A DNA stretch of 64,000 nucleotides from Sanyastnella coralliicola. GTDB lineage: Bacteria > Bacteroidota > Bacteroidia > Flavobacteriales_D > Sanyastnellaceae. The notes under the pieces were generated by a model. The model searched no databases, had not been told where the DNA came from, and worked only from the letters and a program-made list of their open reading frames with translations. Below are positions 44,430 to 52,675 of this stretch, in pieces (the stretch's first letter is position 1; each line of letters opens with the position of its first letter). The stretch spans positions 947,501 through 1,011,500 of the forward strand of contig NZ_CP132543.1 of assembly GCF_030845195.1 (NCBI RefSeq), in the 5' to 3' direction. The position numbers and the translations under genes were made by a program.

Positions 44430-45443
44430 CTGGAGCGCATACTGGTCATACAAACGGCCTTTATTGGTGACGCCATTCTCGCGACGTCGCTCTTAGAGTC
44501 TTTGCACCAAAAATATCCGATCGCACAGATTGATTTAGTGGTACGCAAAGGGAATGCCTCTTTGTTTGAGAACCATCCTTTCATTACCACGCTGCATCTT
44601 TGGGATAAACGCAAACGCAAATACCGAAGCCTCATTCAGTTGATGTTCACCCTGCGCAAGCAGCGCTATGATCTGGTGGTTAACCTTCAACGTTTTGCTT
44701 CTAGTGGTATGCTCACGTGGGCTATGAAGAGCAAGAATAAACGCGGTTTTACGAAGAATCCCATGGCCTTCGTCTACTCTCAAAGCTTTGATCATCGTAT
44801 CGGAGAGAAGGGGGAGACTGATTTCCAACACGAGATCGAGCGCAATCATGCCATGATTGAGCAGTGGGTTGGGCCGAAGGCTGCTCAACCTCGTTTGTAT
44901 CCTGCACAAGTGAATGCTTCGGCTAAGCTTGATACACTTTTCGCTAGCGCGGAACGGCAAAGCCTTATTGTCATGGCACCGGCGTCGGTCTGGTTCACAA
45001 AGATGTACGCGGAAGAGAAATGGGTAGAGTTGGTTGAAGCCTTCAAAGATCACAAGGTAGCCCTCATCGGAGCTCCAAGTGATGGCGATTTGGTTGAACG
45101 AATCATCAAAGCATCAACACATACCGATATACATAATCTCGCTGGAAAATTGAGCTTGTTAGAAAGTGCTCAGTTAATGAAGGAGGCGAAGATGTCATAT
45201 GTCAATGACTCGGCACCTTTGCATTTGGCTTCTTCCGTTGATGCTCCCGTGACAGCGATTTTCTGTAGCACGATTCCTGAGTTCGGATTTGGACCAGTAG
45301 GAGAGAACAGCTGCATTGTTCAATCTCCGAAAGAACTTGCTTGTCGTCCATGTGGCTTGCATGGCAGACGTTCTTGTCCGCAAGGACATTTCCAATGTGC
45401 GCTTTCTATTCGCACGGAAGATCTTACGGAAGGGGTGAAATAA
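44430..45443 (+). CDS. Glycosyltransferase family 9 (lipopolysaccharide heptosyltransferase-like), apparent CTG start
   Basis: The conserved GT9 N-terminus, ERILVIQTAFIGDAILATSL, begins at codon 2 of a frame whose only start-like codon is CTG at 44430, two bases after the yebC stop. The first TTG is at 44502 and would remove the nucleotide-sugar loop. Downstream: SVWFTKMYAEEKW, NDSAPLHLASSVDAPVTAIF (ADP-heptose-type binding) and a cysteine-rich C-terminus CRPCGLHGRRSCPQGHFQC. It likely adds a heptose or related sugar to LPS. The start needs proof; a sequencing error or coupling by reinitiation are alternatives. Confidence 0.85.
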   Translation: MERILVIQTAFIGDAILATSLLESLHQKYPIAQIDLVVRKGNASLFENHPFITTLHLWDKRKRKYRSLIQLMFTLRKQRYDLVVNLQRFASSGMLTWAMKSKNKRGFTKNPMAFVYSQSFDHRIGEKGETDFQHEIERNHAMIEQWVGPKAAQPRLYPAQVNASAKLDTLFASAERQSLIVMAPASVWFTKMYAEEKWVELVEAFKDHKVALIGAPSDGDLVERIIKASTHTDIHNLAGKLSLLESAQLMKEAKMSYVNDSAPLHLASSVDAPVTAIFCSTIPEFGFGPVGENSCIVQSPKELACRPCGLHGRRSCPQGHFQCALSIRTEDLTEGVK

Positions 45444-45446
45444 AAA

Positions 45447-45472
45447 ATCCCCGCCGAAGCAGGGATTTTCCT
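45447..45472. terminator. Bidirectional terminator between convergent genes
   Basis: AATCCCC-GC and GC-AGGGATT pair around CGAA, with A-runs on the left and T-runs on the right (TTTTCCT), so on the minus strand the stem is followed by TTTTTTATTTC. It separates the glycosyltransferase (plus) from the secreted protein (minus). Confidence 0.8.
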
Positions 45473-45500
45473 CCGGCGAACCGGATTATGTTTTGGTTGA

Positions 45501-45845
45501 TTATTCGCAATCTCCAATGCACAGGTTTCGATCACCTGTCAATTCACGAACGATCTTAATCTCTTCTCCAGCTTGGATGTTCTGATTAACGTACTCCGCT
45601 GTAGTACCATCTTCCGCTTTGATTCGAATACGGATAGAAGTCAATTGACCATCTGCCCATTCGATCAAGTCGTAACGGAAATCAATATTCTCTTCCGCAA
45701 GTCCGTTGCGGATATCTAGAAGATCATAACGTGAAGCCTCAGAAGTTACTAGGGCTTCGATCTTATCATCAGTAACTGAAACTTGCGCATCAGCTGCAAA
45801 AGCAAATGCAAACATTCCGAAAAGTAGAGCTACAACTTTTTTCAT
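45501..45845 (-). CDS. Hypothetical secreted protein
   Basis: ATG 45845 gives a classical signal peptide (MKKVVALLFGMFAFAFAADA), so the longer frame from 45920 is rejected. The mature part (about 95 residues) is acidic: VSVTDDKIEALVTSEASRYD and onward, ending in CIGDCE with a vicinal-like cysteine pair. No family known. Confidence 0.75.
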   Translation of the reverse strand: MKKVVALLFGMFAFAFAADAQVSVTDDKIEALVTSEASRYDLLDIRNGLAEENIDFRYDLIEWADGQLTSIRIRIKAEDGTTAEYVNQNIQAGEEIKIVRELTGDRNLCIGDCE

Positions 45846-45936
45846 AGCGAAGATTATTTCCTGCAAGGTAATGATTTGGTCGAATAGGTTCGACAGAGTA
45901 TAGATGCAGTCGACCACCAAAAGGTTGCTTAACGAA

Positions 45937-46121
45937 ATCGATAAATGATAAACTATAACTGATAACTAGTGCTACTGCTATTCCTTACACCCTGTTCAGC
46001 TTTCGATGATCAGTTATAGTTTATCGGTTCTTGATTATCGATTACTATAAACCAAGAACTAATAACCAAAGACCGAACACGTCATCAATCCCTAGTTATA
46101 GATTATCGTTTATCGATTTCC
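45937..46121. repeat. AT-type heptamer locus (ATNGATA / GNTTATC / AATAACC)
   Basis: Left tract at 45937-45971 (ATCGATA, AATGATA, AACTATA, ACTGATA, ACTAGTG), middle tract at 46005-46081 (AGTTATA, GTTTATC, GGTTCTT, GATTATC, GATTACT, ATAAACC, AAGAACT, AATAACC, AAAGACC), right tract at 46094-46121 (AGTTATA, GATTATC, GTTTATC, GATTTCC). All keep seven-base steps. It fills most of the 342-base gap before gldM. Confidence 0.8.
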
Positions 46122-46187
46122 CCCCCGCGTTACGTTTTCAAGTTCCTGCATTATACCCTTGAAACCAACCACAAAAAATCAAGGAAA

Positions 46188-47789
46188 ATGGCAGGAAATA
46201 ACATGTCTCCCCGACAAAAGATGATCGGTATGATGTACTTGGTACTCACCGCAATGCTCGCACTCAACGTTCAACGTGAAGTCCTGGAAGCCTTCGTAAC
46301 GCTTGATGAGGGAATCGAACGAGCTGGAGAACAACAAGAGCTGGAGAACGATCGACTCATGAGTGAGATCCAGGCAGCTTATAGTCTTGACCCGACAGGC
46401 GTGCGGCAATGGATGGAAGCTGCAGATCAGGTGCGACAGGGTGCCTCTCTCGTACAAACCAAGATTGATTCGTTACGCGTGAAGCTAGTGATGGAGGCCG
46501 AAGGATTGGAGCGAAGTGAAGCCGATACGCTCCAACTGAGGTATGTAGAGAAGCAAGACGACATCGACGTTGCTACCTACATTATGGTCGGGGAACAAGA
46601 AGATGGCTCTGGTGGTGAGGCAGCGAAACTGCGTGAGCAGATTCTGTCTTACACCGGAGGGGTGAATGATCTCCTCTTCCAGCGCGGACTGGAAGCCATC
46701 GACCTGCCAGTTGATTTTTCGTCGAGAATGGTTGACGATATCGAATTAGAATGGGAAGTTCATGCGTTTTACGAGATGCCTTTTGTGGCGAGTATTACCA
46801 TGATGAGCAAGCTTCAGAATGATATTCGTCGCTTTGAATCAGAAGCATTGAATCGCCTCGCCGGCGAGCTGGATGCCGATGATTTTCCAATTGACACCGT
46901 GTTAGCACGAGTGCTTCCTAAATCATCCTACGTATTGCAAGGAGAAACCTATGAAGCAGATATTTTCCTAGGAGGCTTTAGTACCACCTTGGCGCCTGAG
47001 ATTTTGATCGGTGAATTAGATGAGAACGGACAATTGATCAACGAAGGTCAAGCCCTGGAGGTCAATAATGGAATGGGACATTTCGCCGTAGACACTCGTT
47101 CAGAGGGAATTCAATCATACAGCGGTGTCGTCCGCATGCCCAACAAACGTGGACAGGTCATGGAGTTCCCCTTCGAGTCTGAGTACATGGTAGCTCGTCC
47201 TTCTGCCACGGTTTCTCCAACGGCTATGAACGTTCTATATAAAGGAGTAGAGAACCCACTTTCAGTTTCGGTACCGGGAGTCCCAAAGGAGAAGACCAGA
47301 GTTCGAATTACCGGGAATGGGAACCGCGTTTCGCCCAAAGGTGATGCCTATGAAGTGGTTTTGAACAACAGCGCTCGAGGCACAGTGAGTGTGATTGTAG
47401 AGGCAGAGATCGACGGAGGCTATAAGGAAATGGGAAAACAGGAATTCCGTGTGAAGCCGCTACCAAAGCCTTCCGCTCGATTTGGAGATGTAGCAAACTC
47501 AGGAGTTATGACGAAAGCCGCCTTTAAGGTTAATTACGTAATTGGAGAGTACGGCGATGACTTCGTGTTCAATCTCCCGCTGAGAGTGACATCGTTCACA
47601 CTAGCCTACCCTAAAGACGGAGTTAGAGTAGAAAAACCAATTCCTGGCCGTCAGATTCCAAGGGATTTATGGGACCTAATTGACAGAATTCCGCGCAACA
47701 CAATAGTGACAATCGAGGATATTATAGTAAAGGGTAACGATGGCGTCGAACATGAGGTTTCGCCGATCATTATTAAGATCACCGGCTAG
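46188..47789 (+). CDS. gldM: GldM/PorM-family T9SS protein, solitary copy
   Basis: 533 residues with the GldM start MAGNNMSPRQKMIGMMYLVL and TAMLALNVQREVLEAFVTLD. The single TM (about 13-31) is the anchor that contacts GldL and energises type IX secretion and gliding. A long periplasmic region follows with the expected D1-D4 beta-rich domains (VVEAEIDGGYKEMGKQEFRV and RITGNGNRVSPKGDAYEVVL match D3-D4). gldK, gldL and gldN are not adjacent; dnaN is. It could be the main GldM relocated or a paralogue. Confidence 0.9.
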   Translation: MAGNNMSPRQKMIGMMYLVLTAMLALNVQREVLEAFVTLDEGIERAGEQQELENDRLMSEIQAAYSLDPTGVRQWMEAADQVRQGASLVQTKIDSLRVKLVMEAEGLERSEADTLQLRYVEKQDDIDVATYIMVGEQEDGSGGEAAKLREQILSYTGGVNDLLFQRGLEAIDLPVDFSSRMVDDIELEWEVHAFYEMPFVASITMMSKLQNDIRRFESEALNRLAGELDADDFPIDTVLARVLPKSSYVLQGETYEADIFLGGFSTTLAPEILIGELDENGQLINEGQALEVNNGMGHFAVDTRSEGIQSYSGVVRMPNKRGQVMEFPFESEYMVARPSATVSPTAMNVLYKGVENPLSVSVPGVPKEKTRVRITGNGNRVSPKGDAYEVVLNNSARGTVSVIVEAEIDGGYKEMGKQEFRVKPLPKPSARFGDVANSGVMTKAAFKVNYVIGEYGDDFVFNLPLRVTSFTLAYPKDGVRVEKPIPGRQIPRDLWDLIDRIPRNTIVTIEDIIVKGNDGVEHEVSPIIIKITG

Positions 47790-47848
47790 GCTGAAATCAT
47801 GTGTAAAACTCCCAGTTTAAAATCATGTCGCAGACGAGGGTAAAAGGG

Positions 47849-47856
47849 TATATTTG
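47849..47856 (+). promoter_or_regulatory. Candidate -7 box (TATATTTG) for dnaN
   Basis: TATATTTG is a perfect TAnnTTTG match, ending 26 bases before the dnaN ATG. There is no equally clear -33 TTTG at the expected distance, so this is partial support for a dnaN promoter separate from gldM. Confidence 0.5.
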
Positions 47857-47882
47857 TCGCCCTAACCCTAAGGTTTATACCC

Positions 47883-49007
47883 ATGAAGTTCGTTGTAGCT
47901 AGCGATAAACTACATAAGCAATTACAGTTGTTGAGCGGAGTGCTAAACAGCTCGAATACATTGCCGATTCTAGATAATTTCTTGTTTGAGCTTTCGCCGA
48001 ACAAGGCTACGATCTCTGCCTCAGATCTTGAAACTACCATGACTACGGCCATGGAAGTAATGACAGATGACGAAGCAAGTATTGCGATTCCAGCAAAACT
48101 GTTGATCGATACCTTGAAGTCATTCGGTAGTTCGTCAATCCCATTGACCTTTAAGATCGATGAGAAGTCTCTAGCGATTGAAGTTACAAGTGACCAAGGA
48201 CGCTACAAACTAGCCGGAGCTAACGGAAGTGAATTCCCGAAAGCACCAGCTATTGAAAGCGACAAGTCATTTGATATGGATGGTGGAGTGCTTTCGAGCG
48301 CTATCAATCGTTCATTGTTCGCCGCAGGAAACGATGATCTTCGTCCGGTAATGAGCGGTTTGTTCTTCGAAATTCACGAAGACAAGATGCACTTTGTGGC
48401 GACTGACGCTCACCGCTTGGTTCGCTACACACGTAGTGATGTGCAAGCAGGCGCTGCTGGCAGCTTCATCGTACCGAAGAAGCCGTTGAACTTGCTTAAG
48501 AATGTAGTAGCAGGAGCTGATAAAGTGACTGTGACTTACAGCGAAAGCAACGCACACTTTGCGTTCGATGACATCAGCTTGATGTGTCGATTGATCGATG
48601 GAAAGTACCCGAACTACGAAGCGGTTATTCCAAAAGACAACCCGAACAAGTTGACAGTGAATCGAGATCAGATGTCACAGTCGATTCGTCGTGTGAGCCT
48701 TTTCGCCAACAAGACAACACACCAGGTACGTCTGAAGATTGCTGGTAGTGAGCTTCACATTTCAGCTGAAGACCTTGACTTCGCTAACTCTGCGATCGAA
48801 CGTATGAGCTGTAATTACACAGGTGAAGACATGGAGATCGGTTTCAATAGCCGATTCATCCTAGATATGTTGAGCAACATCTCTACTGATGAGGTCGTTC
48901 TCGAACTCAGCGCACCAAACCGCGCAGGTATCCTACTTCCAGGTGAAGTAGAAGAGGAGGGGGAAGACATCTTGATGTTGGTGATGCCTGTTATGCTTAA
49001 TAGTTAA
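47883..49007 (+). CDS. dnaN: DNA polymerase III subunit beta (sliding clamp)
   Basis: 374 residues, the replicative processivity clamp. Clamp-typical segments: MKFVVASDKLHKQLQLLSGV, DNFLFELSPNKATISASDLE, IPAKLLIDTLKSF, PVMSGLFFEIHEDKMHFVAT, DAHRLVRY and the terminal LMLVMPVML, which continues to the protein-binding pocket. It is not beside dnaA or recF here; the gene order around it (gldM before, rhomboid after) differs from the classical oriC cluster. No DnaA box array was recognised nearby. Confidence 0.97.
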   Translation: MKFVVASDKLHKQLQLLSGVLNSSNTLPILDNFLFELSPNKATISASDLETTMTTAMEVMTDDEASIAIPAKLLIDTLKSFGSSSIPLTFKIDEKSLAIEVTSDQGRYKLAGANGSEFPKAPAIESDKSFDMDGGVLSSAINRSLFAAGNDDLRPVMSGLFFEIHEDKMHFVATDAHRLVRYTRSDVQAGAAGSFIVPKKPLNLLKNVVAGADKVTVTYSESNAHFAFDDISLMCRLIDGKYPNYEAVIPKDNPNKLTVNRDQMSQSIRRVSLFANKTTHQVRLKIAGSELHISAEDLDFANSAIERMSCNYTGEDMEIGFNSRFILDMLSNISTDEVVLELSAPNRAGILLPGEVEEEGEDILMLVMPVMLNS

Positions 49008-49037
49008 GAAGACATCCTCGCCGAAAGGCGTCTATAG

Positions 49038-49066
49038 AAAGCTCCCTTTTTGGGGGCTTTTTTTTG
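49038..49066 (+). terminator. Rho-independent terminator of dnaN
   Basis: AAAGCTCCC pairs with GGGGGCTTT around TTTTT, followed by TTTTTT and G. It lies 30 bases after the dnaN stop codon and ends exactly where the TCCGGCG heptamer array begins. Confidence 0.85.
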
Positions 49067-49128
49067 TCCGGCGTCCGGCGTCCGGCGTCCGAAGGGAAAC
49101 TCTTACGGATGCCGGACGCCGGATGCCG
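49067..49128. repeat. Heptamer hairpin (TCCGGCG / GATGCCG)
   Basis: Four 7-mers TCCGGCG (last TCCGAAG) at 49067-49094, then a 13-base loop region, then GATGCCG, GACGCCG, GATGCCG at 49108-49128. The arms are complementary. It lies tail-to-tail between the dnaN terminator and the rhomboid stop codon. Confidence 0.93.
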
Positions 49129-49135
49129 GAATCTG

Positions 49136-49909
49136 TTACCACGAGAAATCCCCGTCAGTACTATCGCTCTGATAAAAGCTCCCTCCCTGACGAGGAGGTC
49201 TTGAAGAACCGTCTGATTTCGATTCTTCCTCTAATTTTAATTCTTCCTCTAATTTTAATTCTTCCTCTAACCTTAATTCTTCCTCTAACTCTTCCTCGAT
49301 CTCCCATTGCGTCTTCTCTGCCTGTGGTCCTTGGTTTCGCAAGAGGATCGCGAGTACGACCCCCACAATGGAACCAGCAAGGTGGCCTTCCCAAGAGATT
49401 TGTGGGTCAATTGGTAGTACCCACCACACGATACTTCCGTAGAGAAAGGCCACAGCTAGAGCTACGCGGAGGAGTTTTTGGTTCTTTCTTACGATACCGG
49501 AGAAGAAAAGGAAAGCGGCCATTCCGTATATCACACCGCTGACGCCTATGTGGTTCCCACCACCTCCAAACGCCCAGAGCAATACGCCAGAGACGAGGTA
49601 AATGATGAGAATGGTCTTGAAGGCAATTTCTCGGTAGAAGAAAATGATGAAGGTGCTGAGTGTAAAGAATGAGACAGTGTTACCCCAAATATGCTTGAGG
49701 CTCCCGTGAAGGAATGGAGTCGTTAGAATTCCAATCGTTCCTTCCGGTGTTCTTGGACGAGTGCCATAAGCACTCAAGCGATGTCCTGTCTCGTATTCAT
49801 AGAGCCAAAGAGCCCATATGATCATCAAAAAAGCAAGATTGAAAAGCACTGCATCTATCAACCTCGCACGGTCTTGCTTTTGCATGTTAACGATTGTTAA
49901 GTCGGTCAC
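49136..49909 (-). CDS. Rhomboid-family intramembrane serine protease with Glu/Leu repeat tail
   Basis: 257 residues with about six TMs. The catalytic serine lies in GVSGVIYGM (about 119-127) and the catalytic His in HLAG (about 177). The structural HG...H in TPFLHGSLKHIWGN (65-78) is intact. After TM6 the tail repeats EEELKL/EEELRL about four times, encoded by an 18-base tandem repeat (about 49220-49300), then a Ser/Arg/Asp-rich end. The coiled-coil acidic tail is unusual for a rhomboid and may vary in length by repeat slippage, in frame because 18 is a multiple of three. Confidence 0.9.
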   Translation of the reverse strand: MTDLTIVNMQKQDRARLIDAVLFNLAFLMIIWALWLYEYETGHRLSAYGTRPRTPEGTIGILTTPFLHGSLKHIWGNTVSFFTLSTFIIFFYREIAFKTILIIYLVSGVLLWAFGGGGNHIGVSGVIYGMAAFLFFSGIVRKNQKLLRVALAVAFLYGSIVWWVLPIDPQISWEGHLAGSIVGVVLAILLRNQGPQAEKTQWEIEEELEEELRLEEELKLEEELKLEEESKSDGSSRPPRQGGSFYQSDSTDGDFSW

Positions 49910-49951
49910 TTATCGTACCTTTCACCGTAATTTGACACAAAGTTCATCACT

Positions 49952-50212
49952 ATGAAGAAGCTCGTATCACTTTTGGTATTTACTGCGTGCATCGCTACTG
50001 CTGGTTGGGCGAACAACTCTCCTGACACTCCTGGCGATCCTGAGCAGAAAAAGAACGAAAGTGAATATACGTTTTCTCTAAGCACGAGCTACTTCTCCAT
50101 CTTCAACATTTTTACGGTAGAAACGGCACAGACTGACAGTCTTCGTCGTCGTACCGATCTATTGCCAAAAGAAGATGAGTTGATGTTTGAAGCAGTGCCG
50201 CTCTGGCCTTAA
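49952..50212 (+). CDS. Small hypothetical secreted protein
   Basis: 86 residues with a signal peptide (MKKLVSLLVFTACIATAGWA). The mature peptide of about 66 residues has an aromatic-rich center (YTFSLSTSYFSIFNIFTVET) and ends DELMFEAVPLWP. No family recognised. It begins 42 bases from the divergent rhomboid start and is followed closely (30 bases) by the nucleoside phosphorylase gene, possibly in one transcript. Confidence 0.65.
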   Translation: MKKLVSLLVFTACIATAGWANNSPDTPGDPEQKKNESEYTFSLSTSYFSIFNIFTVETAQTDSLRRRTDLLPKEDELMFEAVPLWP

Positions 50213-50242
50213 AAAACCAATGCTTCTTCTACCTTTGCCGGC

Positions 50243-51130
50243 ATGAAAGCTCGGCGTACCCTTACCGATAGAATTCCAGAAAGTCAGTTGATTCTTCAAC
50301 CCAATGGTGCTGTGTATCATTTGGGTGTAACCGGAGATCAAATTGCAGATACTGTTTTGATCGTTGGCGATCCTGATCGTGTACCGATGATCTCTCAGCG
50401 ATTTGACTCCATTCAACACAAAGTTGCCGGAAGAGAGTTTGTCATTCATACGGGCCGCATCGGCAAGAAAGAGATTACTGTGCTTTCAAGTGGTATTGGT
50501 GTAGATAACATCGATATCGTCATCAATGAGTTGGATGCAGCGGTAAACATCGATCCAAAAACCCGTATACCGCGATCAAAGAAGAGGATTCTTCGATTGA
50601 TCAGATTAGGAACCACTGGAGCTTTGCAGGAGGATATTCCCGTTGGCACGCGCATTGCCAGCGCCTACGCCATTGGATACGATGGTGTGCCTTGGCATTA
50701 TGACGTAAGCATGCTGGCCGACGAAGAAAAAATTGCGCAGGCCTTCATAGAGCATACCAATTGGCCACAAGAGTTGGCATCGCCGTATGTAGCAAAAGCG
50801 GATAAGGTCTTACTTAATACGATTGGCGAAGGCATGGTACATGGAATCACCGTTACAGCAAATGGATTCTATGGTCCTCAGAACCGTGCGCTTCGAGTTC
50901 CGTTGCGTGATGCTCAACGAATGGATCAGATGCGCAGCTTCCAAACCAGTGAACATCGCCTCACAAATTTCGAAATGGAGTGCGCGGGTATTTATGCTCT
51001 CGGAAGCATGCTCTCGCACCGTGTTCTCACGTGTTGCGTCGTATTAGCAAACCGATACAACGAGGAATTCACAACCGACCCTGCAAAAGCCGTAGAGTCC
51101 TTGATCAACGCGGTGTTGGGGCGATTGTAA
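50243..51130 (+). CDS. Nucleoside phosphorylase (uridine phosphorylase-like)
   Basis: 295 residues of the PNP/UDP family: IVGDPDRVPMIS is the phosphate-binding GDPxR motif, SSGIGVDNIDIVINEL and RLGTTGALQEDIPVGT shape the active site, and FEMECAGIYALGSML is the ribose-binding MExxGI-like element. It cleaves a pyrimidine or purine nucleoside with phosphate in the cytosol. The base specificity is not certain; the sequence is nearer uridine phosphorylase than PNP. Transcribed on the plus strand behind the small secreted gene. Confidence 0.88.
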   Translation: MKARRTLTDRIPESQLILQPNGAVYHLGVTGDQIADTVLIVGDPDRVPMISQRFDSIQHKVAGREFVIHTGRIGKKEITVLSSGIGVDNIDIVINELDAAVNIDPKTRIPRSKKRILRLIRLGTTGALQEDIPVGTRIASAYAIGYDGVPWHYDVSMLADEEKIAQAFIEHTNWPQELASPYVAKADKVLLNTIGEGMVHGITVTANGFYGPQNRALRVPLRDAQRMDQMRSFQTSEHRLTNFEMECAGIYALGSMLSHRVLTCCVVLANRYNEEFTTDPAKAVESLINAVLGRL

Positions 51131-51185
51131 CAAGTTCATTTTAAAAAGTCCGAAGAGATTCGTCTGAAAGCCCTCTACCGTCGGC

Positions 51186-51193
51186 TAATTTTG
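51186..51193 (+). promoter_or_regulatory. Candidate -7 box (TAATTTTG) for the SirB1-like gene
   Basis: TAATTTTG matches TAnnTTTG and lies 32 bases before the ATG at 51226, a normal distance. A -33 element is not obvious. Confidence 0.45.
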
Positions 51194-51225
51194 GTTTCAG
51201 CACTTGAGAACTGCTGCAGACAATC

Positions 51226-52119
51226 ATGAGTTCATCGGAAATTTCAGCCCTTATAACCCTCATTGAAGATCCAGACGAGATCATCTTCTCACAAGTACGT
51301 GCAGAATTAGTTGCGCGTGGTGAAGAGATCATTCCTCAGCTGGAACGATACTGGGAGTTCAACCCCTTCGGGGAATTGTTTCAGGATAGAATCGAGAAAT
51401 TGATTCACAACATCCATTACAATTCGATCAGTACATCACTCCAAACTTGGTCTACTGCCGAAATGAACGACCTCTTGGATGGAGCCATCCTGATCAATAA
51501 GTATCAGTACCCTTCTTTCGATGAAGCTGAAGTACGCAAGAATGTGAGCGCCCTGCGCCAAGACATCTGGCTTGAACTCAATGATAATCTGACAGCAATC
51601 GAACAGGTGAATGTGATCAACCACATTCTATACACTGTTCACGGTTTCCAAGGCAACAAAACGAATTACACTGCACCCCAGAACAGCTACATCGCAGATG
51701 TACTTGCTTCGAAAAAGGGGAATCCTCTAAGTCTTGGGATTCTGTACCAAGTCATCGCAAATAGCCTGGAGATTCCGATTTATGGGGTAAACCTTCCAAA
51801 CCATTTTATCCTTGCGTACATGGACGAGAACCGCATGGGACTTGCTCCAGGAGGAAATGACAACGGCATTCTTTTCTACATTAACCCGTTCAGCGGTGGA
51901 ACCATCATCCACAAGAACGAAGTTGATGATTTCCTTATGCACTTGGAGTTACCACAAGAAGTGCGCTACTATCGTCCGTGTCAAAACGCTGATATTATCC
52001 GTCGAATGGTGAATAATCTCGTCTTCGCATACGGGCAGCAAGGGAACTTGAATAAGGTGGAAGAGCTAAAGCAGCTGCAAGATTTGCTTAACGCAGGATC
52101 TTCCCCAGCGTCTGCATGA
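51226..52119 (+). CDS. SirB1/transglutaminase-like family protein
   Basis: 297 residues. Middle segment LASKKGNPLSLGILYQVIAN and YGVNLPNHFILAYMD (about 167-205) are the SirB1 (Transglut_core2) landmark, where the usual Cys of transglutaminases is not conserved. The N-terminal helices (SSEISALITLIEDPDEII) and the C-terminal TPR-like end are also normal for the family. Function is unknown, though partners of release-factor methylation genes are common in other phyla. Its end overlaps the convergent sugar transferase gene by 32 bases. Confidence 0.87.
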   Translation: MSSSEISALITLIEDPDEIIFSQVRAELVARGEEIIPQLERYWEFNPFGELFQDRIEKLIHNIHYNSISTSLQTWSTAEMNDLLDGAILINKYQYPSFDEAEVRKNVSALRQDIWLELNDNLTAIEQVNVINHILYTVHGFQGNKTNYTAPQNSYIADVLASKKGNPLSLGILYQVIANSLEIPIYGVNLPNHFILAYMDENRMGLAPGGNDNGILFYINPFSGGTIIHKNEVDDFLMHLELPQEVRYYRPCQNADIIRRMVNNLVFAYGQQGNLNKVEELKQLQDLLNAGSSPASA

Positions 52120-52675
52120 TCAGTTTGATGTCGTAGACAAGCCCAGATTTCGTTACATACTCCAATTGCAAGGCGAGTTTCTGAGGTAGAATCTCTTCGA
52201 TATAGGCTTTTTCAGGATCTTCTGATTTTCCTAGAATCTCATCTTCGTCGATGAATTCGATCGACGCAGGGTCAGTCATTCCTGGTCTCACGGATAATAC
52301 TTGAAGCTGCTCTTCAGAATAGTGCTTGACGTACTTCGGTACTTCTGGACGAGGTCCAACGATGCTCATATCACCCGCTAAAACGTTCAGGAGCTGCGGG
52401 AATTCATCAATCTTATACTTCCGAATAAAATAGCCGCTCTTCGTTACGCGAGGATCTTTGCCGCCAATGGTTAGCTGTCCGCGAGACTCGGCATCCTTGT
52501 ACATCGATCGAAACTTGTAAATGCGGAATTCGCGTTGGTCTTTTCCGACTCTTGTTTGGCGAAAGAAGATAGGGGTTCCATCATCGATGATGATCCATAA
52601 AGCTATGACAATGAATAGCGGTAGTAATACTATGATCGCTATCGCGGAAGCGAGCACGTCAAAGAGCCGTTTCAT
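52088..52675 (-). CDS. Initiating sugar-1-phosphate transferase (PglC/WbaP-like)
   Basis: About 195 residues; ATG 52675 ([20 protein letters not shown]) starts the family reentrant helix, so the longer frame is not used. The catalytic core is present: [48 protein letters not shown] and IVGPRPE. It transfers a sugar phosphate to undecaprenyl phosphate in the inner membrane, starting O-antigen or other glycan synthesis. The start overlaps the DegT aminotransferase stop by four bases. Confidence 0.93.
   Translation of the reverse strand: MKRLFDVLASAIAIIVLLPLFIVIALWIIIDDGTPIFFRQTRVGKDQREFRIYKFRSMYKDAESRGQLTIGGKDPRVTKSGYFIRKYKIDEFPQLLNVLAGDMSIVGPRPEVPKYVKHYSEEQLQVLSVRPGMTDPASIEFIDEDEILGKSEDPEKAYIEEILPQKLALQLEYVTKSGLVYDIKLIMQTLGKILR

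Noticed and set aside
47790-47882. Replication origin next to dnaN
   Set aside because: No cluster of DnaA boxes or AT-rich unwinding element, and dnaA is not adjacent.
49123-49542. 139-residue plus-strand frame opposite the rhomboid gene
   Set aside because: It is the antisense of the rhomboid tail; its LILPL repeats are the complement of the 18-bp coding repeat.
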